A stretch of DNA of 64,000 nt, taken from contig JADJYJ010000008.1 in NCBI GenBank assembly GCA_016719785.1, positions 186,001 to 250,000 of the forward strand, written 5' to 3'. Shown one piece after another: positions 39,001 through 48,088 of the stretch; positions within the stretch are counted from its first letter, which is position 1, and every line of letters begins with the position of its first letter. The notes under the pieces are model-generated. The model ran no database searches. It was not told the origin of the DNA and saw only the letters and a program-made list of their open reading frames with translations. The DNA comes from Candidatus Amarolinea dominans. GTDB lineage: Bacteria > Chloroflexota > Anaerolineae > SSC4 > Amarolineaceae. The position numbers and the translations under genes are program-made.

Positions 39001-39253
39001 CGGCCGTGACTGCATCGCCGGGCTGCCAGGGGAAAGCAGGCTCGGCCACCGTGACCGTCATGCCGATGATGGGCTGAACGCCGGCGGCGCGGCAGGCGCG
39101 ACTGAACGCGACCGCGCCGTAGAGCGCGTTCGTGTCGGTCAACGCCAGGTGGGTCAGGCCATCCGCGGTCGCGCGCGCCACGAGCGCGGCCACCGAGGGC
39201 GTCGCGCCGAGCAGGGTAAAATGCGAGTGGACTTCGAGATGGGTAAAGGACAT
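35984..39253 (-). CDS. dnaE: DNA polymerase III alpha subunit, PHP type (DnaE/DnaE2-like)
   Basis: This 1089-residue protein has an N-terminal PHP domain (HLEVHSHFTLLG, then LTHLALTDTNALYGAV) and the C-family polymerase active site (NPPDIDLDFCSRRRDEV near 450). The fingers/thumb region includes FQCESDGAQRTLRKLK, and FAGYGFNQGHATAYAEVS marks its end. A helix-hairpin-helix and an OB-fold (LLTAGVRLPG..FVIARG) end the chain. Length (about 1090) and the shortened C-terminus resemble the translesion DnaE2/ImuC group as much as the replicative enzyme, and the two cannot be separated by eye. The start at 39253 is chosen where the PHP domain begins. Confidence 0.88.
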   Translation of the reverse strand: MSFTHLEVHSHFTLLGATPSVAALVARATADGLTHLALTDTNALYGAVAFSRACRAAGVQPIIGMTVTVAEPAFPWQPGDAVTAGKLVLLARDAAGYRSLCRLSSLIQGSPQREALAARGLDLDALAEQRAGLICLGGGQEGWIERYLRSGDAAAAQRYAERLADIFGQNLHLALELHAPADAAIADALTALGRRLGLATVAVQPIFCLAPADAPRLRLLAAIRANARLDEDAGNDAPNDGADPDEEWADDETRYVARTTTRRAAAPTPITPVASFPRGQAAHGPSPHWLSPAHIAERFARFPQAVAQSGEIAAVCSDCLPDGRPIWPGLALPSGQTPDAALAALAQAGLERLFPADSPRRGQAQERLAAELSAISSHGFAPLFLVVADIVRFARSHEIPVSTRGSVANSLVAFCTGITTVDPIEHGLLFERFLNPARTNPPDIDLDFCSRRRDEVLRYVRDAYGADRVALIGTVSTMRPQSAVRETGKALGLPAEQVNRLVGQLPHRWHPDPRRRDQRTMDDVLAALTDPLEQETVRVAYTLVGQPDHLSVHPGGVVITPGPLTDIAPVQWAPKGFLITQFEHGDVEALGLQKMDLLGIRALTVLADAAAWVREGHDAAFGLADIPLDDAATADLLARGETIGVFQCESDGAQRTLRKLKARSVRDLAIANAFFKPGPAMGGMAGAFVRRYRGEQAVTYLHPALQPILGPTQGVLIFQEQILRLAREIAGLTWAQADQLRRGMSHFGAQEMAALAGQFIAGCQRPPPTGPGFTPAQASTLWEQVMPFAGYGFNQGHATAYAEVSFRSAYLKAHYPAQFLCARLADYGGFHHPAIYMAEAVRLGLTVRPPHINFSAEAFSLAEGRSGPVLFMGLGQVRDLRQAAITAICQERGAGKFSDLRDLLRRVALRPKEIEHLIRGGALDGLAPSRASLLAEAQEFRHGSAGQMIFDFGRRAVPAETLRQRWDWETELLGLPVSALTDPLALVRASLPAHVPLAELSAFPGRSLLTAGVRLPGWTGGPGFFLGDGATFVIARGDKAAKSPAPWQPLLVQGRWVGDEWGTSWLQVEEGGEVQSAKCRVQSAESGDS

Positions 39254-39340
39254 CGCCTTTATCATAGAACGGAGCCGCCGAAATAGCAAACGGCGATGCA
39301 CAACTTCAGGAATTCCAGATGTGGCGCCGCGCGACCGTTG

Positions 39341-39369
39341 TTGACGGACTTCTACAGGCCTGTTACAAT
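39341..39369 (+). promoter_or_regulatory. Promoter of the nucleotidyltransferase pair
   Basis: TTGACG (39341-39346), 17 bases, TACAAT (39364-39369), 64 bases before the ATG at 39433. It lies in the divergent gap with the polymerase gene. Confidence 0.75.
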
Positions 39370-39432
39370 CACGACAAGGTGTGGAGCGATTCCTCGCCAT
39401 TCACATGACTTACCTTCAGACAAGATGTTGAC

Positions 39433-39957
39433 ATGGACAAAGCAGAGCTTGTTCAGGCGTTACAGGAATTGGATGTGAGTCTGGCTGCGCCGTGCGACAT
39501 CATCGTGATCGGCGGCGCAGCCATGATCTTGCACTTCGGCGCGCAACGGGCCACGCGCGACATTGACGTGCTCCTGCTGCGCGGCGACGTCGGAGAGTTG
39601 CGCCGGGCGGTCAGGCACGTCGCCAGGCTGCACGATCTCCCCGACGACTGGCTGAGCGATGCGGCCAAGGGTTTCGCTGACATCCTGCCGCCCGACTTCT
39701 ACCATCGCCTCACTCCCCTGCCGATGCCATTGCAGCGCCTCCATGTCTACGTGTTGGGGCGGCCAGAACAGGCCGCGATGAAGATCGTCGCCTTGCGCGA
39801 GCAAGACCTGGAAGACCTGGAGTTGTTACTGCCTTCGATGAACGAAGCCGACAAGGCAACTCTCGTAGCGACTATGTACCATGTCGCCCGTTTCCGGCCC
39901 GATTGGGCGCAAAGGATCGAGTATTTCTTGCAGGAGCAAGGATGGCAGACCCAGTAG
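39433..39957 (+). CDS. DUF6036/AbiEii-like nucleotidyltransferase
   Basis: This 174-residue protein has the nucleotidyltransferase-fold signature IVIGGAAMILHFG (27-39) followed by RATRDIDVLL (42-51), where D46 and D48 are the metal-binding pair. The second half (EQAAMKIVALREQDLEDLELLL) is the helical cap of DUF6036/MenA-type proteins. Such proteins act in toxin-antitoxin modules by adding nucleotides to tRNA or a partner. It overlaps the next gene by 16 bases, so the pair is translationally coupled. Confidence 0.75.
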   Translation: MDKAELVQALQELDVSLAAPCDIIVIGGAAMILHFGAQRATRDIDVLLLRGDVGELRRAVRHVARLHDLPDDWLSDAAKGFADILPPDFYHRLTPLPMPLQRLHVYVLGRPEQAAMKIVALREQDLEDLELLLPSMNEADKATLVATMYHVARFRPDWAQRIEYFLQEQGWQTQ

Positions 39958-40394
39958 ATCGGCTGTTTCAGGAATGGCAACAGTTGGGTGGTCGGGTGCT
40001 TCTGGCTGAAGCCCATGCCGCCTCGACGTCGCGCGCCTCCGAACAGGTGATCGCCGAAAGCACGGCGCATTGTCGCGCATCGGGCCGCCTCACATGGGTA
40101 GTGCTCGACTGGTTGATCCGTCATGTCGAGCAGTTAGACGAAGACAGGTTGCTGCAAGAGACGCGGAAGCGAGGCAATCTATCTGTCCTCGGCCTGCTGT
40201 GCGATGCGGCTAATCTGCGCCGCCCTCATTCGAAATTCCAGCGTATCATGGCCGCGTGCAAACCGACCGACGCGGTCGAGCCATTCTTTCAACGCGTCGC
40301 CAAAAGTCGAACAGCGTTGGCCTTAACACAGCAGAACGCGCTGGAAGTATTTCGTCGGTGGAATTACCTGTGTAGTGAACTGCGCTATCTCTGA
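39942..40394 (+). CDS. Small partner protein of the nucleotidyltransferase
   Basis: This 150-residue protein starts at an ATG inside the end of the nucleotidyltransferase gene, with AGGAG 5 bases upstream. It is helical (MADPVDRLFQEWQQLGGRV; VVLDWLIRHVEQLD) and has no motif I recognise. Coupling to a DUF6036 gene makes it the probable cognate (anti)toxin. A unit of three consecutive helices could bind the enzyme or DNA. Confidence 0.65.
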   Translation: MADPVDRLFQEWQQLGGRVLLAEAHAASTSRASEQVIAESTAHCRASGRLTWVVLDWLIRHVEQLDEDRLLQETRKRGNLSVLGLLCDAANLRRPHSKFQRIMAACKPTDAVEPFFQRVAKSRTALALTQQNALEVFRRWNYLCSELRYL

Positions 40395-40430
40395 CCGGAA
40401 TCCGAAACATGGGAGAAAAAATCTTTGACT

Positions 40431-43400
40431 TCATCCCCCCTTCTCCTCTCCGCTATGCGGAGAGGAGAAGGGGCCGGGGGTTGAGGTGAGGCCCGCACCC
40501 ATCCCCCGTAACTCCCGGTGGCGCGGGAGATCCTCACAGAACGATCGTCGCAGCTCAGCATCCGCGATCAAGGCGGACTGCTCGTGCAGCCAGCGGCAGC
40601 CGCGCACCAGCATCTGCTCCGCCCACGGCTCCCCGGCAGCGTCCAACACAGCATAACAGATCAAGTAGAGCGAGCTTGGGTCGGCCGCCTGGTCAATCAG
40701 GGGGAGAGGGGCGCCGGTCAACAGCTCTTCCACGCACGCGCAAGCCTCGCCGGTCTCACCCCTCTCCAACGCCAGGTGCGCCTGCGCGCCCACGATTTCA
40801 GGCAGCAGCCGCGCCGCGACCTCGCCGTGCGCGGACGCACGCGCCTGGCGCAGGGCATCTCCGGCTTCCGCCCATCGGCCCTGCCGTTGGCGCAGCAGGC
40901 CGGTCAGCAGCCACGCTTCGGCCAGAATATGGGCGACGCCCAGCCTGGCGGCGATGGGCAGCGCCTGGCCGGCCGCGTCGGCGTATCCAGGCTCCCCGCC
41001 ATCCAGGTGCAGGCGGGCGGCGAGCAGCAGGAGCCGCACCTTGAGCAGCGACGCGGCCAGGGCATCGGCGGCGACGGTCGCGGCCTCGATGAGACTCTTG
41101 GCCTGCGCCCAGGCGCCCAGTTGCACGAACATCTCGGCCGCCTCCACCTGGCCGGCCGCGGCGGTCCAGCGATCGTTGATGGCCTGGCAGTGCGGCGCCA
41201 ACCGGTCGTAGAGCGCAAGACAACGGTCGTAGGCCGCCGACAGCCGGTAGAGCGCGAGCTGGTTCAGCAGCACCTGCCCCTCCAGCCAGGGATGGCGCAG
41301 ATCGCGGGCTGTGGTCAGCGCCGCGTCGAGCCTGCCCTCAGCCTCGGAATAGTCGCCACGCGTCCAGGCCACCATGCCCAGTCCCATCCGCGCCACGGCG
41401 CGCAAGAGCGGCGCTTCGCGGCCAAGGGCGCTGTCTCGCACCTCGCCGAAAGCCGCTTTCGCGCCGGCCAGATCATCCACAGACCAACAGGCGATGCCCA
41501 GGTGCAGCAGGCAGTCGGCGACTGCGTCCGGCGCCGGCTGCGCACGCGCCTTGCGCAGCGCATAAGCATAGTAGCGCCGCGCGAGATCCAGCTCGCCGCG
41601 CCACCAGTGACTGCGACCGGCAATGCGATGAGCCTCGATCTCGGCGGCCGGATCGTGCAGCGCCGCGGCCAGCGCCAGCGCGGCGTTGGCCGCGACAATG
41701 GCTTCTGCGTAGTGCGTGGTTTGTTCGGCCAGGGTCGCGCGGCGCAAGGCCGCGACCAGGCGCTGGCGTGGGTCGTGCGTCAGCTCCGCCAGCCGTTCCA
41801 ATTCGCCAACGTCGGCCGCCTGGGCCTGGGGATCGCGCCGTTGGCTGTGCGCCTGCTCCCGCGCCGCCAGCAGTTCGAAGCGCAGCGCAGGCTGCGCGGG
41901 CGGCGCCAGGGCCAGCGCCTGCGTCAGATAGCCAACGGCTTCGGCGTACGCGTGCCAGGCCAGCGCCTGCTCGCTGGCGGTGCGCAGATAATTCAGTGCT
42001 TTGATCCGCTCGCCCCCATGCGCGCAGTGCCAGGCCAGGGCTTGGAGGGTGACGCCGGCCGCGGCGCCGTGCCGGGCAAAGAGCCGCTCCAGCTCCAGCC
42101 CGATGGCTCGATGCAGATGGCCGCGCTGCACCTCGTCCAGTGCGCCGTACAAATAGGCTTGAAACAGATGATGGCGAAAGTGATAGACCGCGCCGGGCGT
42201 CCCCGCGTGGGGCAGCACGCCGCCGGGAAGCACCAGGCGATGCGCGCGCGCCAGATCGCCGCTCAGCCGGGCAATGACCGTTTGCTCGCTCTCGCCCACC
42301 AGCGCGGCGACGATCTCGCTGCGGAACTCGTCGCCCTGAACACACGCTGCGTTCAGCAGCGTACGATCAGCCGGCGGCAGGCGGTCAATGCGCTCCCGGA
42401 TCAACGCCTCGACGCGCGGCGGCAGCGCGTCCCAGTTCAGCGCGCTGCGGTCCACCCAACGTCCCTCCGGGTCCTGGCTGAGCCACCCGGCCGCGGCCAG
42501 TGTGTGCAGCAGTTCCACCGTGAAAAGGGCGTGACCCTCGGTGTGACGATACAGGGTCTCCCGAAACGACGCTTGCAGCCGGTTAGGCTCGCGGTCGAGC
42601 AGCGCGTCTACGAAGCCGCGGCCGTCGGTCTGGTCCAGGTCAATCGTCGTCGCGCCGATTTGATTTCGCAGCGGCTGGATCATGGTGCCCAGGGGATGGC
42701 TGCGCTCGCTGTGCGCCAGCGCGAGCGCGCCTGACCGGTAAGCGCCAACGATGAGGACGCGGCTGTGGGTCAAAGCCTGCGCCAGGTGGAAGAGCAGGGC
42801 GACGGTGCCGGCGTCGGCCCAATGCAGATTGTCCAGCGCCAGCAGAAGCGGCCGCAGCCGCGTCACCTGCTCGATAAAACGCGCCAGTTGGTCGAACAGC
42901 GCCGCCTGCGACATGGGCGGCAGCGCCTGCCGGTTGGCCGGCGGCGCGTCCGCATTGACGCCTGCGCCAACCAGAACCCGGCGCGCCCAGTCCGGCGCTT
43001 GCTCCCAGAGCAGGCGGACGACTTCGCCGCCGGCTGGCGGCGCCGCCGCAGGATGGTTGTGCGCAGATGGGCGGGTGTTGGGGAGGCCGCTCTCGTGCGC
43101 CACGAACAGGCGCAGACCATCCACAAAGGGCTGGTAGAGATCGCCGATCCCAAGCAGCGCCGTGCAATTGCCACGGACGACCAGCCACGGCGGGTTGGTG
43201 CGGCCGAGCTGGCGGGCGATCTCGTGCAGCAGATACGTCTTGCCGCTGCCGGCTTCGCCCATCACCAGGACGACGCGGCCGCGACCGAGCGCCGCCTGCC
43301 TGGCGCCGGCATGCAGCGCGGCCAGCTCTTGCTCGCGGCCGACAAAGGGGTGAGCATCCTGCGTTCCCCGTGCGGACCAAGCGGCTATGGTTGGCCCGGC

Positions 43401-44186
43401 CGCGCTAACCGGTTTGGCCGCCGCGGCCAGGCGTCCCTGCTGAATGGCTGCGGCCAGCTCCGCGGTCTGCGCTTCCGGCTCCGCGCCCAACTCCTGCTGC
43501 AGCTCACGCCGATACGCTGCATAGCGTGCCAGCGCGGCGCCATGCTGATCGCTGTCCACCAGCGCCAGCATCAGCCCGCGCTGCGCGGCCTCGTCGTACG
43601 GATTGAGCGCCAAGCAGCGCCGGTAACGCGGCAGCGCCTGCGCCAGATCCCCCTGGACGTGGTCATGCTGCGCCAGCCGAAAGAGCGCGCGGGCGGCAAG
43701 CTGCTCCAACTCGCTGCGCGCGGCGGTGATCCACTGCTCGAACTCCTGGCAATCGTCGGCGTGGAACCCTTCCAGGAAAGGACCGCGGTAGAGCGCCAGC
43801 GCCTGTTCCAGGTTGGACGCCCACCCCGGCTGCGATTCCGGCGTTTGCGCCAGCGCCAGAAAGCGCACGGCATCTACGGTCACATCCGCGGCCAGGTTGA
43901 ACTGCAGGGCCTCGCGTGTGATGTGGAGATAGGGCGGCTGTGCGGTCTGGTCGTTGAGCACCGCGCGCAGGTTGGCCAGGGCGCGGCGGAAATTACCGCG
44001 CGCGGCTTCGATGGTGTGCCCCGGCCACAGCAGCTCGGCCAGCGCCTCGCGCGAGTGGGGACGGCGGTGCTCCACGGCGAGGAAGGCCAGCAGGGCACGC
44101 ACCTTATTGGACTCGAAACGTTCGATCACCTGGTGATCGAGGGTCAGTTGAAAAGGACCGAACAGGGTCAGGTCGAGATGGGCCAT
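40431..44186 (-). CDS. BTAD (SARP-type) activator with AAA ATPase and TPR
   Basis: This 1251-residue regulator has an OmpR-type winged helix (LTLFGPFQLTLD..ALLAFLAVEH) and a bacterial transcriptional activation domain (about 100-240). An AAA_16 ATPase follows (MGEAGSGKTYLL near 312; PLLLALDNLHWAD near 440), then a long TPR region (about 700-1230). Such STAND-type activators bind DNA after ligand and ATP signalling. It is divergent from the lipoprotein hydrolase array, so it is a candidate regulator of that array. A TACAAT -10 box on the minus strand lies just upstream. The last residues (SSPHSGEEKGG) are encoded by a hairpin repeat. Confidence 0.87.
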   Translation of the reverse strand: MAHLDLTLFGPFQLTLDHQVIERFESNKVRALLAFLAVEHRRPHSREALAELLWPGHTIEAARGNFRRALANLRAVLNDQTAQPPYLHITREALQFNLAADVTVDAVRFLALAQTPESQPGWASNLEQALALYRGPFLEGFHADDCQEFEQWITAARSELEQLAARALFRLAQHDHVQGDLAQALPRYRRCLALNPYDEAAQRGLMLALVDSDQHGAALARYAAYRRELQQELGAEPEAQTAELAAAIQQGRLAAAAKPVSAAGPTIAAWSARGTQDAHPFVGREQELAALHAGARQAALGRGRVVLVMGEAGSGKTYLLHEIARQLGRTNPPWLVVRGNCTALLGIGDLYQPFVDGLRLFVAHESGLPNTRPSAHNHPAAAPPAGGEVVRLLWEQAPDWARRVLVGAGVNADAPPANRQALPPMSQAALFDQLARFIEQVTRLRPLLLALDNLHWADAGTVALLFHLAQALTHSRVLIVGAYRSGALALAHSERSHPLGTMIQPLRNQIGATTIDLDQTDGRGFVDALLDREPNRLQASFRETLYRHTEGHALFTVELLHTLAAAGWLSQDPEGRWVDRSALNWDALPPRVEALIRERIDRLPPADRTLLNAACVQGDEFRSEIVAALVGESEQTVIARLSGDLARAHRLVLPGGVLPHAGTPGAVYHFRHHLFQAYLYGALDEVQRGHLHRAIGLELERLFARHGAAAGVTLQALAWHCAHGGERIKALNYLRTASEQALAWHAYAEAVGYLTQALALAPPAQPALRFELLAAREQAHSQRRDPQAQAADVGELERLAELTHDPRQRLVAALRRATLAEQTTHYAEAIVAANAALALAAALHDPAAEIEAHRIAGRSHWWRGELDLARRYYAYALRKARAQPAPDAVADCLLHLGIACWSVDDLAGAKAAFGEVRDSALGREAPLLRAVARMGLGMVAWTRGDYSEAEGRLDAALTTARDLRHPWLEGQVLLNQLALYRLSAAYDRCLALYDRLAPHCQAINDRWTAAAGQVEAAEMFVQLGAWAQAKSLIEAATVAADALAASLLKVRLLLLAARLHLDGGEPGYADAAGQALPIAARLGVAHILAEAWLLTGLLRQRQGRWAEAGDALRQARASAHGEVAARLLPEIVGAQAHLALERGETGEACACVEELLTGAPLPLIDQAADPSSLYLICYAVLDAAGEPWAEQMLVRGCRWLHEQSALIADAELRRSFCEDLPRHRELRGMGAGLTSTPGPFSSPHSGEEKGG
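40437..40473. repeat. 17-bp perfect hairpin at the regulator 3' end
   Basis: ccccttctcctctccgc (40437-40453), a 3-base loop and its exact complement (40457-40473). It lies within the last codons of the BTAD gene and between two convergent genes, so it may work as a bidirectional terminator. It belongs to the REP-type hairpins of this genome. Confidence 0.75.
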
Positions 44187-44397
44187 CGGGCTCCCTCCTC
44201 AAAACCGCACAGCAAACCAGGTTATGCAAAAACCGCTTTCATTGTACCACAATTCTCGTGACTTGTCCGGACATTTTGCGCGCGATTTGCGCGCGATGTT
44301 GTGCTAATCTAGACTCGCTTGAACGAACGCGGCCCAAACGTGCCTTTGAAGCCACCTCAGTTTAGTCTCGAAGTTGTCTCGTATAGGAGAAAGTAAC

Positions 44398-46872
44398 ATG
44401 TCACCCATCCATCGCTCATGTGTTCTCTCGATTCTCTTGCTGACAGCGCTCCTGGTCGCGTGCAGCGGCCCGACGGCCACACCGGCGCCGCCCGCAGCGA
44501 CGCCGGTTCCACCAACGACAGCGCCGGTCCAACCAACACCGGTTCCACCGACGGCAGCGCCGGCCCAACCAACACCAGTTCCACCGACGGCAGCGCCGGA
44601 GCCATCACCGCCGCAAGGCCTGCGCTTCGATGCGCCCAAGTATGCCATCAACGGTCCCTATGCCGTAGGGGTTCGCTACTTCACCATACCAGCCACAGCG
44701 GAGAACGACCGCGACCTCACGGTCAGTGTCTGGTATTCGGCCCAGAAATCCGACGGTGCGACTGCCGAGATGGTCTACGAGCAGCAGTTTGCGCCCGGCG
44801 AGATTCCCGCGTTCTCGGTCTTTGGTCATGCCCAACTGGATGCGCTTCCCGACGATAGCGGCGCACCCTACCCACTGGTGGTCTACAGCCACTCCCATTG
44901 GTCGTTTGGTCAGGAGACTCCCTATTTTGCCGAGCATTTGGCCTCGCGCGGGTTGGTGGTCATATCCAGCGACCATGAGGATAACTGGAGCACGGCATTT
45001 GGCCCCATTGCGCCGCAGGCATATTTTCGGCGACCGCAGGAGATCACACGCCAGATCGATTATGCCGAGCATCTCTCCGCCGATGGCGGATTACTGCCCG
45101 GCTTAATCAACACGAACCAGGTCGGTGTTGCAGGTTGGTCCCAGGGGGCCATGACTGCCCTTGCTGCAGCCGGTGCGCGCTTGAACCTGGCTAATGCGGC
45201 CGCCTGGTGTAAGGAAAATCCGGACACTGCTGAGCTCAACCCGACAGCGTGCCCAGACCTGGTCGGTCGCGAAGCGGAGCTTGCCGCCTTCGCAGGTCTT
45301 GACGAGACGCCTGCGGGGCTTTGGCCGGACTGGAGTGACGAGCGTGTTGGCGCCGTCGTAGCCATGGCGCCATCCACCATCCCCTTCGGCAAAGAAGGCA
45401 TGCAGCCTGTGAATGTGCCGGTCATGTTTCTGATAGGATCCGGTGAGACATCCGTTGACGGAGGCTTTGAGATGGCTAGCCCCTACGAAAGTGTTGTCTC
45501 CGGAAGCAAGGCCAAGGTGGTCTTCGACTATGGCGAGCATCTGATATTCTTCAGCCGTTGTGCTGACTCACCTAGTATCGTGGCGTTGGGCTTTCCTATG
45601 TTCTGCACCGATCCGGTATGGGACATGGACCGCGCCCACGACCTGATCAACCACTTCACCACCGCCTTCCTGCTGGCCGAACTGAAAGGCGACGCCGATG
45701 CGGCCAAGGCGCTGGCGCCGGAGAATGTGACGTTCCCGGGCATCAAGTACGAAGCGGCCGGCTATGGCGCGGCTCCTACGGCTAAGCTAGACGACGCCAC
45801 CGTGGCCAAGCTCGAGGGCATACTAAATGACCAAATGCAGCCCAACGGCGTTCCCGGCTACGCCATGTGCGTGGTCATGGACGGTAACCAGGTCTACAGC
45901 AAGGGCTTCGGCGTTGCGGAGTTGGGTGGTGATCGGCTGGTGACGCCCCAATCGGTCTTCGCCATTGCCTCGACTACGAAATCCTTCACTGGCGTTGCGT
46001 TGATGCAACTCGTCGAGCAAGGCAAGGTAGACCTGGACAAGCCGGTCACGGCCTATCTCCCCTACTTCGAGATGGCCGACCCGCGCTACAAGAACATTAC
46101 TGTGCGCATGCTCGCTTCGCACACGTCGGGGTTGACGGACGAAGCAGTCACGGCAACTCTGCCGGAAAGTGTGGAGCCAACCGCAGTGGACGCAGCGCTC
46201 GAGTGGTACGTGCGGTCCCTGAGCGATGACAAGCTGACAGCGGCGCCCGGCGAAACATGGCAGTATGCCTCGGTCAACTTCAGCATCTTGGGCGATCTCA
46301 TCGGCAAGGTGTCAGGCTTGCCCTATGACCAGTATGTCGTCCAGAACATCTTGGAGCCACTCAAGATGACGCACTCGACCTTCGATGCGGCGGCGATCCC
46401 GCCCGATGCCCTGGTTGGCGAACACACAACCGGTGAAGACGCTATCGTGAAGGCAAAGCCGGTGACCCACACCAAGGGCATAGACCTACCGGCAGGCGGT
46501 CTCTATTCCACCTGCGAGGACATGACGCGCTGGATGCAGGTTAACCTGAACCGGGGCGAATTGGACAGCGCGCGCATCCTCAAGCCTGAGACCTACGATA
46601 TCCTCTGGAAGGTAGAGGCGCCGACCGGTCTCGACCAGTTCTTCGGTGCGTGGGCCGGCCAATATGGGTTAGGCTGGGGCGTGGCGGAAGATGGCGGTCA
46701 TTTCCTGGCTGGCCATCCCGGTGGGGGTGCGGGCCAGACCACCGGCTTTCAGCTCGCCCCCGACGACAACCTGGGCGTGACGGTGCTGGCTAACTGGGGC
46801 ACCGATGCCATCTACCCAGCCTGGATGGCTGCGGCTGATGTGACTTATGCCTTGTTGGGTATCGACAAATAA
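44398..46872 (+). CDS. Lipoprotein: PAF-AH-like hydrolase fused to a β-lactamase-like serine hydrolase (copy A)
   Basis: This 824-residue protein has a lipoprotein signal (LLVACSG, lipobox Cys about residue 21) and a Pro/Thr linker, then an α/β-hydrolase of the PAF-acetylhydrolase/dienelactone type with GWSQG (Ser about 247). The C-terminal half is a class C β-lactamase/PBP-type domain with S525-TTK (SxxK), but the usual Y-x-N reads Y-A-S (about 623). The H-x-G motif near the end is HPG. The start at 44398 has TAGGAGA before it. Exported, it probably acts on esters or peptides outside the membrane. It is the first of five array genes. Confidence 0.85.
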   Translation: MSPIHRSCVLSILLLTALLVACSGPTATPAPPAATPVPPTTAPVQPTPVPPTAAPAQPTPVPPTAAPEPSPPQGLRFDAPKYAINGPYAVGVRYFTIPATAENDRDLTVSVWYSAQKSDGATAEMVYEQQFAPGEIPAFSVFGHAQLDALPDDSGAPYPLVVYSHSHWSFGQETPYFAEHLASRGLVVISSDHEDNWSTAFGPIAPQAYFRRPQEITRQIDYAEHLSADGGLLPGLINTNQVGVAGWSQGAMTALAAAGARLNLANAAAWCKENPDTAELNPTACPDLVGREAELAAFAGLDETPAGLWPDWSDERVGAVVAMAPSTIPFGKEGMQPVNVPVMFLIGSGETSVDGGFEMASPYESVVSGSKAKVVFDYGEHLIFFSRCADSPSIVALGFPMFCTDPVWDMDRAHDLINHFTTAFLLAELKGDADAAKALAPENVTFPGIKYEAAGYGAAPTAKLDDATVAKLEGILNDQMQPNGVPGYAMCVVMDGNQVYSKGFGVAELGGDRLVTPQSVFAIASTTKSFTGVALMQLVEQGKVDLDKPVTAYLPYFEMADPRYKNITVRMLASHTSGLTDEAVTATLPESVEPTAVDAALEWYVRSLSDDKLTAAPGETWQYASVNFSILGDLIGKVSGLPYDQYVVQNILEPLKMTHSTFDAAAIPPDALVGEHTTGEDAIVKAKPVTHTKGIDLPAGGLYSTCEDMTRWMQVNLNRGELDSARILKPETYDILWKVEAPTGLDQFFGAWAGQYGLGWGVAEDGGHFLAGHPGGGAGQTTGFQLAPDDNLGVTVLANWGTDAIYPAWMAAADVTYALLGIDK

Positions 46873-46883
46873 ATGCCCAGGAG

Positions 46884-46920
46884 ATCGGTTGGGTGATCCA
46901 CCCCGGATCACCCAACCGAT
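46884..46920. terminator. 16-bp hairpin after copy A
   Basis: atcggttgggtgatcc (46884-46899), loop acccc, and the exact complement (46905-46920). No T-run follows, so termination is likely partial or the hairpin stabilises an mRNA end. It is repeated at 50724-50760. Confidence 0.65.
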
Positions 46921-46960
46921 AGGCAATTTCGATCCATGACAACTGGAAGGAGTGCTAACG

Positions 46961-48088
46961 ATGTTACGTTTCAATCGCAGTTTTGTCATTCTGGTGCTGG
47001 CAGCATTGCTCGCCGCCTGCGCCGGCCCGGCCGCCGTGCCGACGGCGACACCTGTTCCGCCCACGGCCACGCCAGTACCGCCGACGGCCACGCCGGTACC
47101 ACCAACACCAGTGCTGCCCACAGCAACCCCAGGCAAGATTGAGGCGAAGAAGGGGGAGATCACCAGCCAGGCGCTGGCCGGCAACCTCCTGGGCGACCCG
47201 ACCACCCGCGAATTCTACGTCCTGCTGCCGTCCAGCTACGCCACCAGCGACAAACGCTATCCCGTGGTATACGTGCTCCACTGGTACACGGGCCATGCCA
47301 ACACCCTGCTGGGCGCCTTCAAATCAGCATACCAAATTGCCCTGTCCGCGGGCGACTTGCAGGAGATGATCTTCGTTTTTCCTGATGCTAACAACCGATT
47401 TGGCGGAAGCCAGTATCTGAGTTCGCCAACCATCGGCGACTACGAGACCTACCTGACTCAGGAACTCGTGGCCCATATCGACGCCACCTATCGCACCCTG
47501 CCCGACCGTGTCAGTCGCGGCATCACCGGCTGTTCTATGGGCGGCGATGGATCGATGGGCCTGGCGTTGAAGCACCCGAACGTATTCAGTGTCGCAGCGC
47601 CAGCCTCCGGCGAATACGATTTTTCAGGCGATTTGGTGCTGAAGCGCGCGACGGAGGTTCTGAAGATCCCACCTAAGAATTTTTCTGACCTGACCAAAAA
47701 CTGGGAGATCAAGTATCTCCTGTCCTGGGTCGCAGCTGCCGCTGCCAATCCTGACAAGCCCCCGTTCTACCTGGATATACCTGTCGCTCTGGTGAATGGT
47801 GAGGCTCAGATCGTGCCTGAGGTGGTCGAAAAGATGATCGGAGTGGATCCCGTCCACGATCTCGACCGCTACCTGTCACAGCCGGAGCGCCTGAATGCGA
47901 TCTTGATCTTGCACGGCGAAGGTGACAACCTTGTGCCAGTGGAACTGGCCCGTGATTTTGACAAGCTCCTGAGCGACCGCGGCGTCGAGCACGAGTACCT
48001 TGAGATCAAAGGGGGGCACTGCGACTTCTTGTTCACGCCCGTGGTGACCTTCATGTCGGCTCACCTGGTGGGCGAGGAGCAACCATAG
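46961..48088 (+). CDS. Lipoprotein esterase of the putative-esterase (Esterase D/Fes-like) family (copy B)
   Basis: This 375-residue protein has a signal peptide with lipobox LLAACAG and a PTATPVPPT linker. The PF00756-type α/β-hydrolase has YPVVYVLHWYTGH and the nucleophile elbow GCSMGGDGS (about 196). The last part carries LHGEGDN (Asp) and GGHCDF (His), the usual triad partners. The ATG at 46961 is chosen for the GGAAGG site 10 bases upstream. It lies between copies A and A'. Confidence 0.87.
   Translation: MLRFNRSFVILVLAALLAACAGPAAVPTATPVPPTATPVPPTATPVPPTPVLPTATPGKIEAKKGEITSQALAGNLLGDPTTREFYVLLPSSYATSDKRYPVVYVLHWYTGHANTLLGAFKSAYQIALSAGDLQEMIFVFPDANNRFGGSQYLSSPTIGDYETYLTQELVAHIDATYRTLPDRVSRGITGCSMGGDGSMGLALKHPNVFSVAAPASGEYDFSGDLVLKRATEVLKIPPKNFSDLTKNWEIKYLLSWVAAAAANPDKPPFYLDIPVALVNGEAQIVPEVVEKMIGVDPVHDLDRYLSQPERLNAILILHGEGDNLVPVELARDFDKLLSDRGVEHEYLEIKGGHCDFLFTPVVTFMSAHLVGEEQP

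Noticed and set aside
40518..44261. Long plus-strand open frames of 738 and 498 codons
   Set aside because: Both are antisense to the BTAD-AAA-TPR regulator and have Arg/Gln/Gly-rich shadow composition.
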